Below, piece by piece: positions 9,514 through 18,206 of a stretch of DNA of 64,000 nt. Source of the stretch: ZC4RG30 sp964417875. GTDB taxonomy: Bacteria; Pseudomonadota; Gammaproteobacteria; Steroidobacterales; Steroidobacteraceae. Position numbers and translations under genes: made by a program. Positions within the stretch are counted from its first letter, which is position 1, and every line of letters starts with the position of its first letter. Under the pieces are notes generated by a model. It saw nothing but the letters and a program-made list of their open reading frames with translations, was not told the DNA's origin and made no database searches. The stretch covers positions 42,068 through 106,067 of the forward strand of contig CAYQJU010000003.1 in the NCBI GenBank assembly GCA_964417875.1. Direction: 5' to 3'.

Positions 9514-11580
9514 TCAGTGCGAACGCGGCAGTGCCGAGGCGTCCAGCTGCGTGGCCAGATATGGCGTCTCGGAGCTGGGCGGAACCGGCTTGCCGGCCAG
9601 GAAGCGCGCGCTGATGCGCACCATCTCGATGATCACCACCCACATGATGATCAGGAACAGCACGGTCAGCCAGCCATCCAGCCGCTGGTTGAAGATCAGC
9701 GTCGGGGCCACTGCGGCACGGTCGGCGGCCAGTTCGCCGTTGAGCAGCTGCATCGACAGCGCATCGGCACCGGCGAAGAAGCCCAGCTTCGGATCGGTGC
9801 TGAATATCTTCTGGAAGGCCGCCACCGTGGTGACGATCGCGATCCACACCAGCGGCAATGCGGTCACCCAGACATAGCGCAGTTTGCCGGTCTTGATCAG
9901 CAGGCCACAGGCCACCGACAGCGCGATGGCCGCCAGCATCTGGTTGGCGATGCCGAACAGCGGCCAGAGGATGTTGATGCCGCCATTCGGATCGATGACG
10001 CCCACATAGAGGAAGTAGCCCCAGGCGGCGACGATCAGCGACGAGGAGATCAGCACCGAGGGATACCAGGACGTGCGGCCCAGCGGCTCGTAGATCTGGC
10101 CCAGGGTGTCCTGCAGCAGGAAGCGCGCGGCGCGGGTGCCGGCATCCACCGTGGTCAGGATGAAGATGGCCTCGAACATGATGGCGAAGTGGTACCAGAT
10201 GGCCACCAGGCCCTGTCCGAAGGCGCTGCTGAAGATGCTCGCCATGCCCACCGCCAGCGACGGTGCGCCGCCGGTGCGGGCGAACAGCGTGCTCTCGCCC
10301 ATCGAGGCGGCCAGCGCGTTCATTTCTTCCACGGTCACCGGGAAGCCCCAGCCACTGATCGTGGCCACCGCCGCCTCCGGCGTGCCGCCGACGGCGCCGA
10401 GGCCGGTGTTGATCGCGAAGAACACGCCCGGCTCCAGCAGCGTTGCGGCGATCACCGCCATGATGCCGACGAATGCCTCGATGGCCATGCTGCCGTAGCC
10501 GGCCAGGCGCACATCACGCTCGTTGGCCACCATCTTCGGCGTGGTGCCGCTGGACACCAGCGCATGGAAACCCGACAGCGCGCCGCAGGCGATGGTGATG
10601 AACACGAATGGGAAGATCTTGCCGGCGAAGATCGGGCCGGTGCCGTCAACGAACTGCGTCACCGCCGGCATCTTGATGGTGGGAGCAGTGAACACGATCG
10701 CCACCGCCAGCAGCACCACCACCGAGATCTTCAGGAACGTGGAGATGTAGTCGCGCGGCGCCAGCAGCACCCACACCGGCAGGATGGCCGCGATCCAGCC
10801 GTAGCCGATCACGAAGCCGGCCAGCGACACCCCATCCCAGTTGAACATCGGTCCGAGCGTGCTGTGGTCGCTGATCCAGCCGCCACCGGCCACCGCGAAC
10901 AGCAGCAGGGCAAGGCCGATCAGCGAGCCTTCCAGCACCTTGCCGGGTCGCCAGTTGCGCATGTAGAAGCCGACCAGGATGGCGATCGGGATGGTGGCGA
11001 ACACGGTGAATGTGGCCCACGGGCTGTGCTGCATGGCCTTGACCACCACCAGGCCCAGCACCGCGATGATGATGACCACGATGGCCAGCGTGCCCACGGT
11101 GGCGGCGATGCCGCCGACGCGCCCGAGCTCATCGCGCGCCATCTGTCCCAGGCTCTTGCCGTTGCGGCGCGTCGAGAGGAACAGGATGGTCATGTCCTGC
11201 ACGCAGCCGCCGAGCACGGCGCCCACCAGCAGCCACAGCGTGCCGGGCAGGTAGCCGAACTGCATGGCCAGTGTCGGGCCGACGAGCGGACCTGCGCCGG
11301 CGATGGCCGCGAAGTGGTGGCCGAACAGCACCCAGCGGTGAGTGGGGATGTAGTCGCGGCCGTTGTTCAGCCGCTCGGCGGGCGTGGCGCGCGTGCGATC
11401 AACGACGAACACCTTCGTCTCGATCCACTTCGCATAGAAGCGGTAGCCCAGCGCATAGACGCAGATGGCGGCGGTGACGATCCACAGGGAGTTGATCGGC
11501 TCGTCCCGTTGCAGCGCGATGCCCGCCATCGCAAAGCCGCCAATCACTGCCAGCCCGATACCCAACAGCTTTGCGTACAT
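9514..11580 (-). CDS. cstA: carbon starvation protein CstA (pyruvate/peptide transporter family)
   Basis: Inner-membrane transporter of 688 residues with many predicted membrane helices. Recognisable CstA/BtsT signatures: GRDYIPTHRWVLFGHHFAAI followed by AGAGPLVGPTLA, GGCVQDMTILFLSTRRNGKS, and GFHALVSSGTTPKM. The family takes up pyruvate or peptides under carbon limitation. A GGGGAG element precedes the ATG. It heads a minus-strand unit cstA-ybdD-like-dacB. The region upstream (11581-11802) is divergent from a thiamine-diphosphate enzyme gene and contains a small inverted repeat (GGTGGGA...TCCCACC) that might form a leader hairpin. Confidence 0.93.
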   Translation of the reverse strand: MYAKLLGIGLAVIGGFAMAGIALQRDEPINSLWIVTAAICVYALGYRFYAKWIETKVFVVDRTRATPAERLNNGRDYIPTHRWVLFGHHFAAIAGAGPLVGPTLAMQFGYLPGTLWLLVGAVLGGCVQDMTILFLSTRRNGKSLGQMARDELGRVGGIAATVGTLAIVVIIIAVLGLVVVKAMQHSPWATFTVFATIPIAILVGFYMRNWRPGKVLEGSLIGLALLLFAVAGGGWISDHSTLGPMFNWDGVSLAGFVIGYGWIAAILPVWVLLAPRDYISTFLKISVVVLLAVAIVFTAPTIKMPAVTQFVDGTGPIFAGKIFPFVFITIACGALSGFHALVSSGTTPKMVANERDVRLAGYGSMAIEAFVGIMAVIAATLLEPGVFFAINTGLGAVGGTPEAAVATISGWGFPVTVEEMNALAASMGESTLFARTGGAPSLAVGMASIFSSAFGQGLVAIWYHFAIMFEAIFILTTVDAGTRAARFLLQDTLGQIYEPLGRTSWYPSVLISSSLIVAAWGYFLYVGVIDPNGGINILWPLFGIANQMLAAIALSVACGLLIKTGKLRYVWVTALPLVWIAIVTTVAAFQKIFSTDPKLGFFAGADALSMQLLNGELAADRAAVAPTLIFNQRLDGWLTVLFLIIMWVVIIEMVRISARFLAGKPVPPSSETPYLATQLDASALPRSH

Positions 11581-11743
11581 TTCTTTTTGTCGCTCCCCGT
11601 ACGTGACTGGGGCGGGAGTGTCGCAGGATCAGGATGGCGCCGCCAACCCCCGCGAGGGCGCGGGTGGGAGTGGCAATCCCACCTTGCCCCATTCGGCAGT
11701 CGAACCATCGGGGCCGTGGCGCGTTGTGCATCATCGCCGGAAG

Positions 11744-11753
11744 GGGTATTTAT
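11744..11753 (+). promoter_or_regulatory. shared upstream motif of the tandem ThDP-enzyme genes, copy 1
   Basis: GGGTATTTAT lies 49 bases before the ATG at 11803, followed 6 bases later by TTCCGC. The same 10-mer, also followed by TTCCGC, occurs before the paralogous gene at 13663. It may be part of a common promoter or operator; a TAGAAT hexamer (possible -10) follows it here. Function is inferred only from co-occurrence. Confidence 0.3.
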
Positions 11754-11802
11754 CGGCCTTCCGCCTTAGAATGCGGGCACTCATTACTCCGGGGGTTTCA
11801 CC

Positions 11803-13464
11803 ATGCAAGTCGGCCAGATCGTCGCTGAGGTCATGAAGCGTGAGGGCGTGAAGGTCCTCCTGACCTACCCGCTCAATTCCCTCACGGAGTTCGCCGCGGC
11901 GGCCGACATCCGGCCCATCGTGGTGCGCCAGGAGCGCGTCGGCGTGCACATGGCCGATGCCATCTCGCGCCTGACTTCCGGCGACGAGGTCGGCGTGTTC
12001 GCCTGCCAGGAAGGTCCCGGAATCGAGAATGCCTTCGGTGCCGTGGCGCAGGCCTGGTCCGAGGGCGTGCCGATGGTGGTGTTCCCCAGCGGCGCCGGCT
12101 CCTTCATCAAGCCCTCGTTCAATGCCACGCTGAACTTCCAGCACATCACCAAGCATGCCGAGATGGTCACCAGCGCCAGCCAGGTGGTGCCGGCGCTGCG
12201 CCGCGCATTCAGCATTGCGCGCAATGGCCGTCCGGGTCCGGTGCTGGTCGAAATTTCCTCCGGCCTGTGGCGCACCGACGTGCCAGGCGAGCTGGACTAC
12301 ACGCCCGCCCCCCGGGTGCTCTCCGCGCCGAACCCGGCCGATGTCGACCGCGCTGCGGCCGAACTGATCGCCGCGAAGAAGCCGCTGATCTACGCCGGCC
12401 AGGGCATCCACTATGCCAAGGCATGGGATGAACTGAAGGCCGTGGCCGAACTGCTCGAGGCGCCAGTGTGCACCAGTCTCGAGGGCAAGAGCGCCTTCCC
12501 CGAGACCCATGCGCTGGCGCTGGGTTCGGGCGGCCCGACCATGTCGAATGCGGTGTCCACCTGGGTGCGCGAGTCCGATGTGGTGTTCGGCGCCGGCGCC
12601 AGCTTCACGGCCACCGGCTTCGGCATCCGCTTCCCGACGCAGAACAAGGTGTTCGTGCACAACACCAACCACGAATACGACATCAACAAGAACATCCCGG
12701 CCAAGCATGCACTGCTGGGCGACTCGAAGCTCGCGCTTGCCATGCTGCACGAGGCGCTTTCCGACCGCTTGAAGAGGCCGCGCGGCCTGACCAGGCAGGT
12801 GCAGGCGGACATCCAGAAGGCCAACGACCCGTGGATGGCCGAGTGGATGCCGCGCCTGACCAGCGAGTCGAATCCGCTGTCGCCATACCGGGTGATCTGG
12901 GACCTGATGCACATCGCCGACGTGGGCAACACCATCATCACGCACGATGCGGGCAGCCCGCGCGATGAACTCTCGCCGTTCTGGAAGTCCACCACGCCGC
13001 TGTCGTACATCGGCTGGGGCAAGAGCACGCAGCTGGGCTACGGCCTGGGACTTGCGATGGGTGCAAAGCTGGCGCGTCCGGATGCGCTGTGCATCAACAT
13101 GTGGGGCGATGCGGCCATCGGCATGACCGGCATGGACTTCGAGACCTGCGTCCGCTGCAACATCCCGATCATGTCCATCCTGTTCAACAACTTCTCGATG
13201 GCGATGGAGTTCGAGGCGATGGAGCTCTCGCGCCACAAGTACGGCACCACCGACATCAGCGGCAACTACCACGAGTTCGCGCAGGCCTTCGGCGGCTATT
13301 CCGAGCGCATCACCGAGCCGGGCCAGATCGCGCATGCACTGGCCAACGGCATCAACGCCACGAAGGAAGGCAAGGCGGTGCTGCTGGAGTTCATCACCAC
13401 GCAGGACAAGGTCTATTCGCGGCCACTGCGCGGCGGCTACACCGGCGGTTCCACGGCCAGCTGA
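11803..13464 (+). CDS. thiamine-diphosphate-requiring enzyme, acetolactate-synthase-like (copy 1)
   Basis: Three-domain ThDP enzyme of 553 residues. N-terminal Pyr domain with the catalytic Glu in VVRQERVGVHMADAISR; central domain; C-terminal PP domain with the Mg/ThDP motif starting WGDAAIGMTGMDF and ending ILFNNFSM. The overall plan is that of acetolactate synthase, benzoylformate decarboxylase and oxalyl-CoA decarboxylase relatives, but I cannot assign a substrate. It is followed by a close paralogue at 13663; by eye about three-quarters of residues match. The start ATG has a weak Shine-Dalgarno (GGGGG, spacing about 8). Confidence 0.82.
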   Translation: MQVGQIVAEVMKREGVKVLLTYPLNSLTEFAAAADIRPIVVRQERVGVHMADAISRLTSGDEVGVFACQEGPGIENAFGAVAQAWSEGVPMVVFPSGAGSFIKPSFNATLNFQHITKHAEMVTSASQVVPALRRAFSIARNGRPGPVLVEISSGLWRTDVPGELDYTPAPRVLSAPNPADVDRAAAELIAAKKPLIYAGQGIHYAKAWDELKAVAELLEAPVCTSLEGKSAFPETHALALGSGGPTMSNAVSTWVRESDVVFGAGASFTATGFGIRFPTQNKVFVHNTNHEYDINKNIPAKHALLGDSKLALAMLHEALSDRLKRPRGLTRQVQADIQKANDPWMAEWMPRLTSESNPLSPYRVIWDLMHIADVGNTIITHDAGSPRDELSPFWKSTTPLSYIGWGKSTQLGYGLGLAMGAKLARPDALCINMWGDAAIGMTGMDFETCVRCNIPIMSILFNNFSMAMEFEAMELSRHKYGTTDISGNYHEFAQAFGGYSERITEPGQIAHALANGINATKEGKAVLLEFITTQDKVYSRPLRGGYTGGSTAS

Positions 13465-13547
13465 TTGCCTGCAGTGCGGGGTCGCATCGCGGCCCCGCGG
13501 CAGATGACCCGCGGTCCCAAAAAGGGTTTGTATCCGGGGACATAAAC

Positions 13548-13557
13548 GGGTATTTAT
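13548..13557 (+). promoter_or_regulatory. shared upstream motif of the tandem ThDP-enzyme genes, copy 2
   Basis: Second GGGTATTTAT, 105 bases before the ATG at 13663 and followed by TTCCGC. It suggests the second gene has its own promoter instead of relying only on read-through. Just upstream is an AT-richer stretch (GGGTTTGTATCC, ACATAAAC) that is unusual for this GC-rich window. Confidence 0.3.
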
Positions 13558-13662
13558 GCGCGGCTTTTCCGCAAAGTATCCTCCGTGATACATGCCGGAT
13601 GCAGGCAGTTTCCTGCATCCGGTGACCGCGGCGGCATCCTTCCAGACCTCAGGTAGTTGCCC

Positions 13663-15321
13663 ATGAATGTTGCCCAAGTCACTGCAGAAGTCCTCAAGCG
13701 CGAAGGCGTCGAGGTGCTGCTCACCTATCCGCTGAATCCCCTCACCGAGTCCGCCGCCGAGGCGAACATCCGTCCCATCGTCGTGCGCCAGGAGCGCGTC
13801 GGCGTGCACATGGCCGACTGCATCAGCCGCATGACCTCCGGCGAGAAGGTGGGCGTGTTCTGCTGCCAGATGGGCCCGGGCATCGAGAACGCCTTCGGCG
13901 CGGTGGCACAGGCGTATTCGGAAGCCGTGCCGCTGGTGGTGATTCCCGGCGGTTACGTGCGCGCCAACCTGTTCGTGAAGCCGAACTTCAACTGCGCGCT
14001 GAATTTCCAGCATGTCACGAAGCATGTCGAGACCATCACCACGGTCGAGCAGTTGGTGCCGGCGCTGCGCCGCGCGTTCAATTTCGCGCGCAACGGGCGG
14101 CCCGGTCCCGTGATGCTCGAGATCCCGCATGACATGTGGGACCAGGAAGTGCCGGGCACGATCGAATACAAGCCCTCGCGTCGCGTGCGCAGCGCACCGG
14201 ATCCGGCCGCGGTGGACGCCGCTGCCGACGCGCTGGTCAACGCAAAGATGCCGCTGATCTACGCGGGGCAGGGCGTGCATTACGCCAAGGCCTGGGACGA
14301 GCTGAAGGCCGTGGCCGAGCTGCTCGAGGCGCCGGTCAGCACCAGCCTCGAGGGCAAGAGCGCCTTCCCCGAGACCCATGCGCTGTCACTGGGCGCCGGT
14401 GGCGTGGCGATGTCGCGCGCGCTGGCCGCCCATGTGGCCGAGAGCGATGTGGTGTTCGGTGCCGGTGCCAGCTTCAGCGCCACCAGCTTCGGCATCAAGT
14501 TCCCGGTGATGAACAAGAGCTTCATCCACAACACCGTCGAGCCGCTGGATATCGACAAGAACATTCCGGCCGACCACGCACTGCTGGGCGATTCCAAGCT
14601 CGCGCTGGGCATGCTTCACGACGCGCTGAAGGAGCGCATCAAGAAGCCGCGCGGCCTCACCGGCAAGGTGCAGGCGCGCATCGCCGAGCTGAACGAGCCG
14701 TGGTGGAAGACCTGGATGCCGCGCCTGACCAGCAAGGATGCGCCGATCTCGCCCTACCGCGTGATCTGGGACTTCCTGCACATCACCGACGTGGCCAACA
14801 CCACCGTGACGCACGATGCCGGCAGCCCGCGCGATGAACTCTCGCCGTTCTGGAAGTCGGTCACGCCGCTGTCGTACATCGGCTGGGGCAAGTCCACGCA
14901 CCTGGGCTATGGCCTGGCGCTGGCGATGGGCGCGAAGCTCGCGAATCCCGAGCGCGTGTGCGTGAACTTCTGGGGCGATGCGGCCATCGGCATGACCGGC
15001 ATGGACTTCGAGACCTGCGTCCGCTGCGACATCCCGATCCTGTCCATCCTGTTCAACAACTTCTCGATGGCGATGGAATTCCCGGTGATGAAGTCCTCGA
15101 AGGAGCGATTCCAGTCGACGGACATCTCCGGCAACTACGCGGACTTTGCGCAGGCGCTGGGCGGCTATGGCGAGCGCATCACGGATCCTGCGCAGATCGG
15201 CGATGCCCTGCGGCGCGGCATCAAGGCCACCCAGGAAGGCCGGCCGGCGCTGCTGGAATTCATCACCACGCAAGAGAAGGTGTATTCCACCTTCCACGGC
15301 GGATACCACGGCGGCGCCTGA
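13663..15321 (+). CDS. thiamine-diphosphate-requiring enzyme, acetolactate-synthase-like (copy 2)
   Basis: Product of 552 residues, same fold and domain order as its upstream neighbour: catalytic Glu in VVRQERVGVHMADCISR and ThDP motif WGDAAIGMTGMDF...ILFNNFSM. Differences cluster in the substrate-side loops (for example YVRANLFVKPNF against SGAGSFIKPSF, and PVMKSSKERFQ against EAMELSRHKYG), which suggests that the two enzymes either use different substrates or form a hetero-oligomer. I use the ATG at 13663; a TTG two codons earlier is possible. The gene ends just before a strong terminator. Confidence 0.82.
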   Translation: MNVAQVTAEVLKREGVEVLLTYPLNPLTESAAEANIRPIVVRQERVGVHMADCISRMTSGEKVGVFCCQMGPGIENAFGAVAQAYSEAVPLVVIPGGYVRANLFVKPNFNCALNFQHVTKHVETITTVEQLVPALRRAFNFARNGRPGPVMLEIPHDMWDQEVPGTIEYKPSRRVRSAPDPAAVDAAADALVNAKMPLIYAGQGVHYAKAWDELKAVAELLEAPVSTSLEGKSAFPETHALSLGAGGVAMSRALAAHVAESDVVFGAGASFSATSFGIKFPVMNKSFIHNTVEPLDIDKNIPADHALLGDSKLALGMLHDALKERIKKPRGLTGKVQARIAELNEPWWKTWMPRLTSKDAPISPYRVIWDFLHITDVANTTVTHDAGSPRDELSPFWKSVTPLSYIGWGKSTHLGYGLALAMGAKLANPERVCVNFWGDAAIGMTGMDFETCVRCDIPILSILFNNFSMAMEFPVMKSSKERFQSTDISGNYADFAQALGGYGERITDPAQIGDALRRGIKATQEGRPALLEFITTQEKVYSTFHGGYHGGA

Positions 15322-15345
15322 CCGCCTTCTTCAGGTGTCTTCATG

Positions 15346-15381
15346 AAGGCCGCCGGGAAGCTTTCCCGGCGGCCTTTCATT
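15346..15381 (+). terminator. Rho-independent terminator after the ThDP-enzyme pair
   Basis: Perfect GC-rich inverted repeat: left arm AAGGCCGCCGGGAA (15346-15359), 3-base loop, right arm TTCCCGGCGGCCTT, then TCATTTT. It starts 24 bases after the stop at 15321. Confidence 0.85.
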
Positions 15382-15581
15382 TTGCGTTCAGGTCCCCACC
15401 TCTAGGGTATGCAGCAACGAGCCGGGCGCCGCGCGTGCCGGTGAGGAGCTGACTGACAGACGTTTAATGTTCTTCGGACAACTGTGCCGCCGGCCGGTTG
15501 TCCAATTTCTTGTAGCGGGCCTCCGCATCTTTCTGCAGGAAGCGATGTGCGGGGAGCGCGCGATTCACGCGGAGGTGCATC

Positions 15582-16010
15582 ATGATCAAACGTGCAGGGA
15601 TGGCGTTGGCGGCAGGCGCCGCATTTCTTCTGGCCGCCTGTGCGGGTATGCCCGGCAAGGCAGAGGCGCCGCCTTCCGCCAAGGTCCAGAGTTACATTCA
15701 GCATGCTGGTGAACCGGTGGAGAGCTTCCGCCTGTTCGGCCATGTGAACAGCTGGAATTCCGTCTCCGACGACAAGCTGGTGGTCCGCACCGGCGTGAAG
15801 GAGGCCTACCTGCTGTCGGTGGATTCCACCTGCATGAACCTGGAGTTTGCCAACCGCATCGGGCTGACCACGTCGCTGGGCAACCGCGTCCAGAGCGGGT
15901 TCGACTATGTGCGGTTCGATGACGGGTTCCAGGGGCAGCGGTGCCGGATCACCGACATCCGCCCGGTGGATGTCAATGCGGCGCGCGAGTCGCTGAACGC
16001 GGCGAGCTGA
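15582..16010 (+). CDS. small secreted lipoprotein (DUF6491-like)
   Basis: Lipoprotein of 142 residues with a clear lipobox (FLLAACAG; lipidated Cys about residue 20). The mature part contains SFRLFGHVNSWNSVSDDKLV and a C-terminal CRITDIRPVD segment with two conserved-looking cysteines (STCMNLEF and GQRCRI) that may form a disulfide. This resembles DUF6491 proteins common in Xanthomonadales-type genomes; the function is unknown. The start is supported by GGAGG 8 bases before the ATG. It is monocistronic between the terminator at 15346 and tRNA-Ser. Confidence 0.65.
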   Translation: MIKRAGMALAAGAAFLLAACAGMPGKAEAPPSAKVQSYIQHAGEPVESFRLFGHVNSWNSVSDDKLVVRTGVKEAYLLSVDSTCMNLEFANRIGLTTSLGNRVQSGFDYVRFDDGFQGQRCRITDIRPVDVNAARESLNAAS

Positions 16011-16097
16011 TCCGCAGGCAGTCCAGCAGGCAATCAATCAGGCCGGTCACCCGGGTCGGGTGGCCGGCCTTCTGTTTGCTAGAATCGCCGGCTTCGG

Positions 16098-16185
16098 GGA
16101 AGGGTGGCCGAGCGGTTTAAGGCAGTAGTCTTGAAAACTACCGTGGGGAAACCCACCGTGGGTTCGAATCCCACCCCTTCCGCCA
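16098..16185 (+). tRNA. tRNA-Ser(UGA)
   Basis: Cloverleaf of 88 nt with encoded CCA. Acceptor stem GGAAGGG pairs with CCCTTCC, discriminator G; D-arm GGCCGAGCGG; anticodon loop CTTGAAA with anticodon TGA; long class II variable arm (GTGGGGAAACCCAC); T-loop GGTTCGAATCC. The IS91-type remnant begins within about 15 bases of its 3' end, but I see no second copy of the tRNA 3' end that would mark an integrative-element att site. Confidence 0.97.
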
Positions 16186-16202
16186 CTTCCCTCCGGCGTA
16201 GG

Positions 16203-16985
16203 CTGCGACCGGTCGAGATGTTTCACGCCAGATCGCCGCAGCAGATCGCCGCGCGCATCGGTCGCCAGCTGGAACGTCGCGGTATTGTCGAGCGCGACAT
16301 GGAGAATATTTGGCTCGCCAGCCGGTGAAGCCGGTCCGCTCGATGACCTGGTCGGCCACTCCATCACCTGCCGCATCGCCGTCGGCCCACGAGCCGGCCA
16401 GAAGTTGTTCACTCTGCAGGCACTGCCAGCCCGTGAGGAAGCCGGGCGACCAACAGGGAGACCATCGCGGCGCCGCCAACGCCAGCGGGTTCTCGCTGCA
16501 CGCCGGCCTCGACATTGCCCAGGGCCAGCGGCAGAAGCTCGAACGACTGTGCCGCTACATTAGCCGCCCGCCGGTCTCCACCGAGCGGATGGCACTGAGT
16601 TCATCGGGCTATGTCCGTACTCGCTGAAAACACCTTACCGCGACGGCACCACCCACATCGTGCTGGCAACTTGCGCGCGGCGGTGACGCCGGCCCATCGG
16701 GGCGCCGGCGCGCCGAAGCCGCTGGTACCGGTCGGCGAGCCGGAGCAGGCGCCGACCCCGCACCAGTGGTGATGAACTGGGCGAGACGGTTGAAGCGGGT
16801 CTTTGGCATCGAGATCGAGACCTGCGCCCGCTGTGGCGACTAAGCTCAGGATCATTGCCAGCATCGAGGAACCGGCGGTCATCGCGAAGATCCTCGCGCA
16901 CCTCCACAAGACAGCGCCGGACCAGTATCAGCCCGAGTTGCCGCTCGGGGCACGGGCACCACCGGCGCAGACAAGGTTGGTTTGA
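16203..16985 (+). pseudogene. IS91-family transposase pseudogene
   Basis: Pieces of one transposase appear in order but in changing frames: ARIGRQLERRGIVERDMENI, LVGHSITCRIAVGPRAGQK, FSLHAGLDIAQGQRQKLERL followed by CRYISRPPVSTERM, LKTPYRDGTTHIVL, NWARRLKRVFGIEIETCARC (the zinc-ribbon-like C-terminal region) and IEEPAVIAKILAHLHKTAPD. These are hallmark segments of IS91 transposases. At least five frame changes or stops, a missing N-terminal half and an internal deletion after the LKTPYRDGT block make it non-functional. Confidence 0.78.
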
Positions 16986-17246
16986 GCTCGAAGTGAGGGG
17001 GGATTAAACGAATCCCGGCGCCGGGCCAGGCGGCTGGTCGGGCCAGCTGCGCCCGGATCGGCTTTTAAGGGCAGAGCGGGGCGGATCGTCGCCTTGATCG
17101 GATGGACTCACGGCGTGCGGAGTGCGGCGAGGACGGGAAGCCGGCGGACTCCGAAGGCAGGGCTGTGAGGCGAGGCAGCCGCCTGCCGACATAAGGCCAC
17201 TTACGCGAAGCATGCCGGGCAGGAAGGCCGTTTGAAAGTACTATCC
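16861..17246 (+). repeat. IS91-type right-end repeat, copy 1 (about 386 bp)
   Basis: This stretch covers the last transposase codons (from the IEEP segment) plus about 260 bp of noncoding end. It is nearly identical to 21481-21863. Its right boundary, CTATCC at 17241-17246, directly abuts the interrupted nspC reading frame. Confidence 0.85.
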
Positions 17247-17878
17247 GCCGGATATCCATCGCTGGTGAAATCGATGCCGCCACCCAGGCTCACCCACTGC
17301 ACCTGCTGGAACAGCGCGCCGAAACGCGCTTCGACCTGCTGCAGCATCCGCTCGAACAGCGCGAAGTCGCCGTTCTCGCACTTGTTGTGGACCATGAAGC
17401 CGCTGATGCGGTCCATCACGGCTTCCACCGCGGAGGCGTCGTGCTCGCCCAGGCGGCTGAACGGCCGCGCCGGGTCGGCCAGGTCAAAGCTCGAGGAGCT
17501 GATGCCGGGATTCAACCGCAGCCCGCGCGCGATGCGCGCAGCACGGCCGCCGTGGCGCTGCAACTGGCCAGTGGAGTTGAAGATGATCTTGTCCGCGTGC
17601 GACACCGCCTCGTCGATCTCGTGATCGGCCCAGGCCACGCTGTAGGCATGTGTCTCGCCGCCGAAGCGCTCGCGCCCCAGCCGCACCTCGAACAGCGACG
17701 AGGAGGTCGTGCCGTCCATGTACTGGCGCATCTGGTCAAACACCGACCAGGTGGCAAAGCACTTCAGCGCCAGCAGTGTCTTCGCACCCGACAACTCCCG
17801 CAGCCGGGCGATACGCTCCAGATTGCGCTGCAGCTTCGCGCGGTCCAGCAGGTAACAGGGCGTGCGCAGGTCGGTCAT
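17247..17878 (-). pseudogene. nspC: carboxynorspermidine decarboxylase NspC, truncated by IS end
   Basis: PLP-dependent fold-type III decarboxylase of norspermidine/spermidine synthesis. The N-terminal 210 residues are intact: TPCYLLDRAKLQRNLERIA, the PLP lysine in LLALKCFATWSVF (Lys39), LRLNPGISSSSFDLADPARP, FMVHNKCENGDF and the glycine-rich VSLGGGIDF. The frame then runs into the IS91 right end at 17246 and stops at 17201 after about 15 foreign residues. Family members are about 360-380 residues, so the C-terminal domain, including substrate-binding and active-site residues contributed across the dimer, is missing. No remainder of the gene is seen in the window. Confidence 0.82.
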
Positions 17879-18206
17879 GGTCGATTCCGCTGGGTAGATC
17901 GGCGCCCGGTCGGCCGCAATGGCGGCCCGGCAAGTGGGCGGGGAAGAGGCGCTGCGAAGGGTGGAAAGGCCATCCCGGACGCAGCACGCAGCCGGCTACG
18001 CCCGGGGAAGTTTGTCCGGGGTCAGATGTCCGCCGCGAACGATGCGGGACGGATTGAAGGGAGGGGCGGCTTGCATCATGGCGCCCGAAGGATAGCCCCC
18101 TGAGGGGGGGGGCAAGCCGCAGGGCCGCCGCCCACCGCAGGCACGCCGGAGAAGGGCACGGCAACCGCGGGAAGCAACGTCAGGCAGGCTTTACCCTGTA
18201 CCACGG
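17879..18206. other. intergenic region holding one copy of a short dispersed repeat
   Basis: No open frame here looks coding. The only structured element is the 18073-18150 repeat shared with 20307-20381. The 5' part would hold the nspC promoter, but I see no convincing -35/-10 pair. Confidence 0.5.
18073..18150. repeat. short intergenic repeat, copy A
   Basis: Shares the core CATCATGGCGCC, AAGGATAG and CAAGCCGCAGGGCCGCCG with 20307-20381 in the same orientation, over about 75 bases. The two copies flank the CadC-like regulator and cupin gene pair. Confidence 0.6.

Larger units (their letters stand above)
16199..17246 (+). mobile_element. IS91-family insertion sequence remnant (copy 1)
   Basis: Degraded IS91-type element between tRNA-Ser and the truncated nspC gene. 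It contains a transposase pseudogene (to 16985) and a noncoding right end (to 17246) finishing TTTGAAAGTACTATCC. That right end recurs at 21481-21863, 39318-39400 and 51260-51340. IS91 elements move by rolling-circle replication from the end downstream of the transposase, which can leave one-ended copies. I cannot identify the left end; the chromosomal junction is somewhere between 16186 and about 16210. Confidence 0.75.

Noticed and set aside
9502..11769. Long plus-strand open frame (755 codons) opposite cstA
   Set aside because: His/Arg/Asp-rich translation without domains, exactly antisense to a well-recognised transporter; a GC-content artefact.
11731..14379. 882-codon minus-strand open frame across both ThDP-enzyme genes
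   Set aside because: It repeats itself because the sense genes are paralogues; composition is that of an antisense shadow and the sense frames carry the motifs.
15464..15682. Minus-strand small open frame ending KKLDNRPAAQLSEEH
   Set aside because: The tail looks protein-like, but the frame is mostly antisense to the lipoprotein gene and has no ribosome-binding site.
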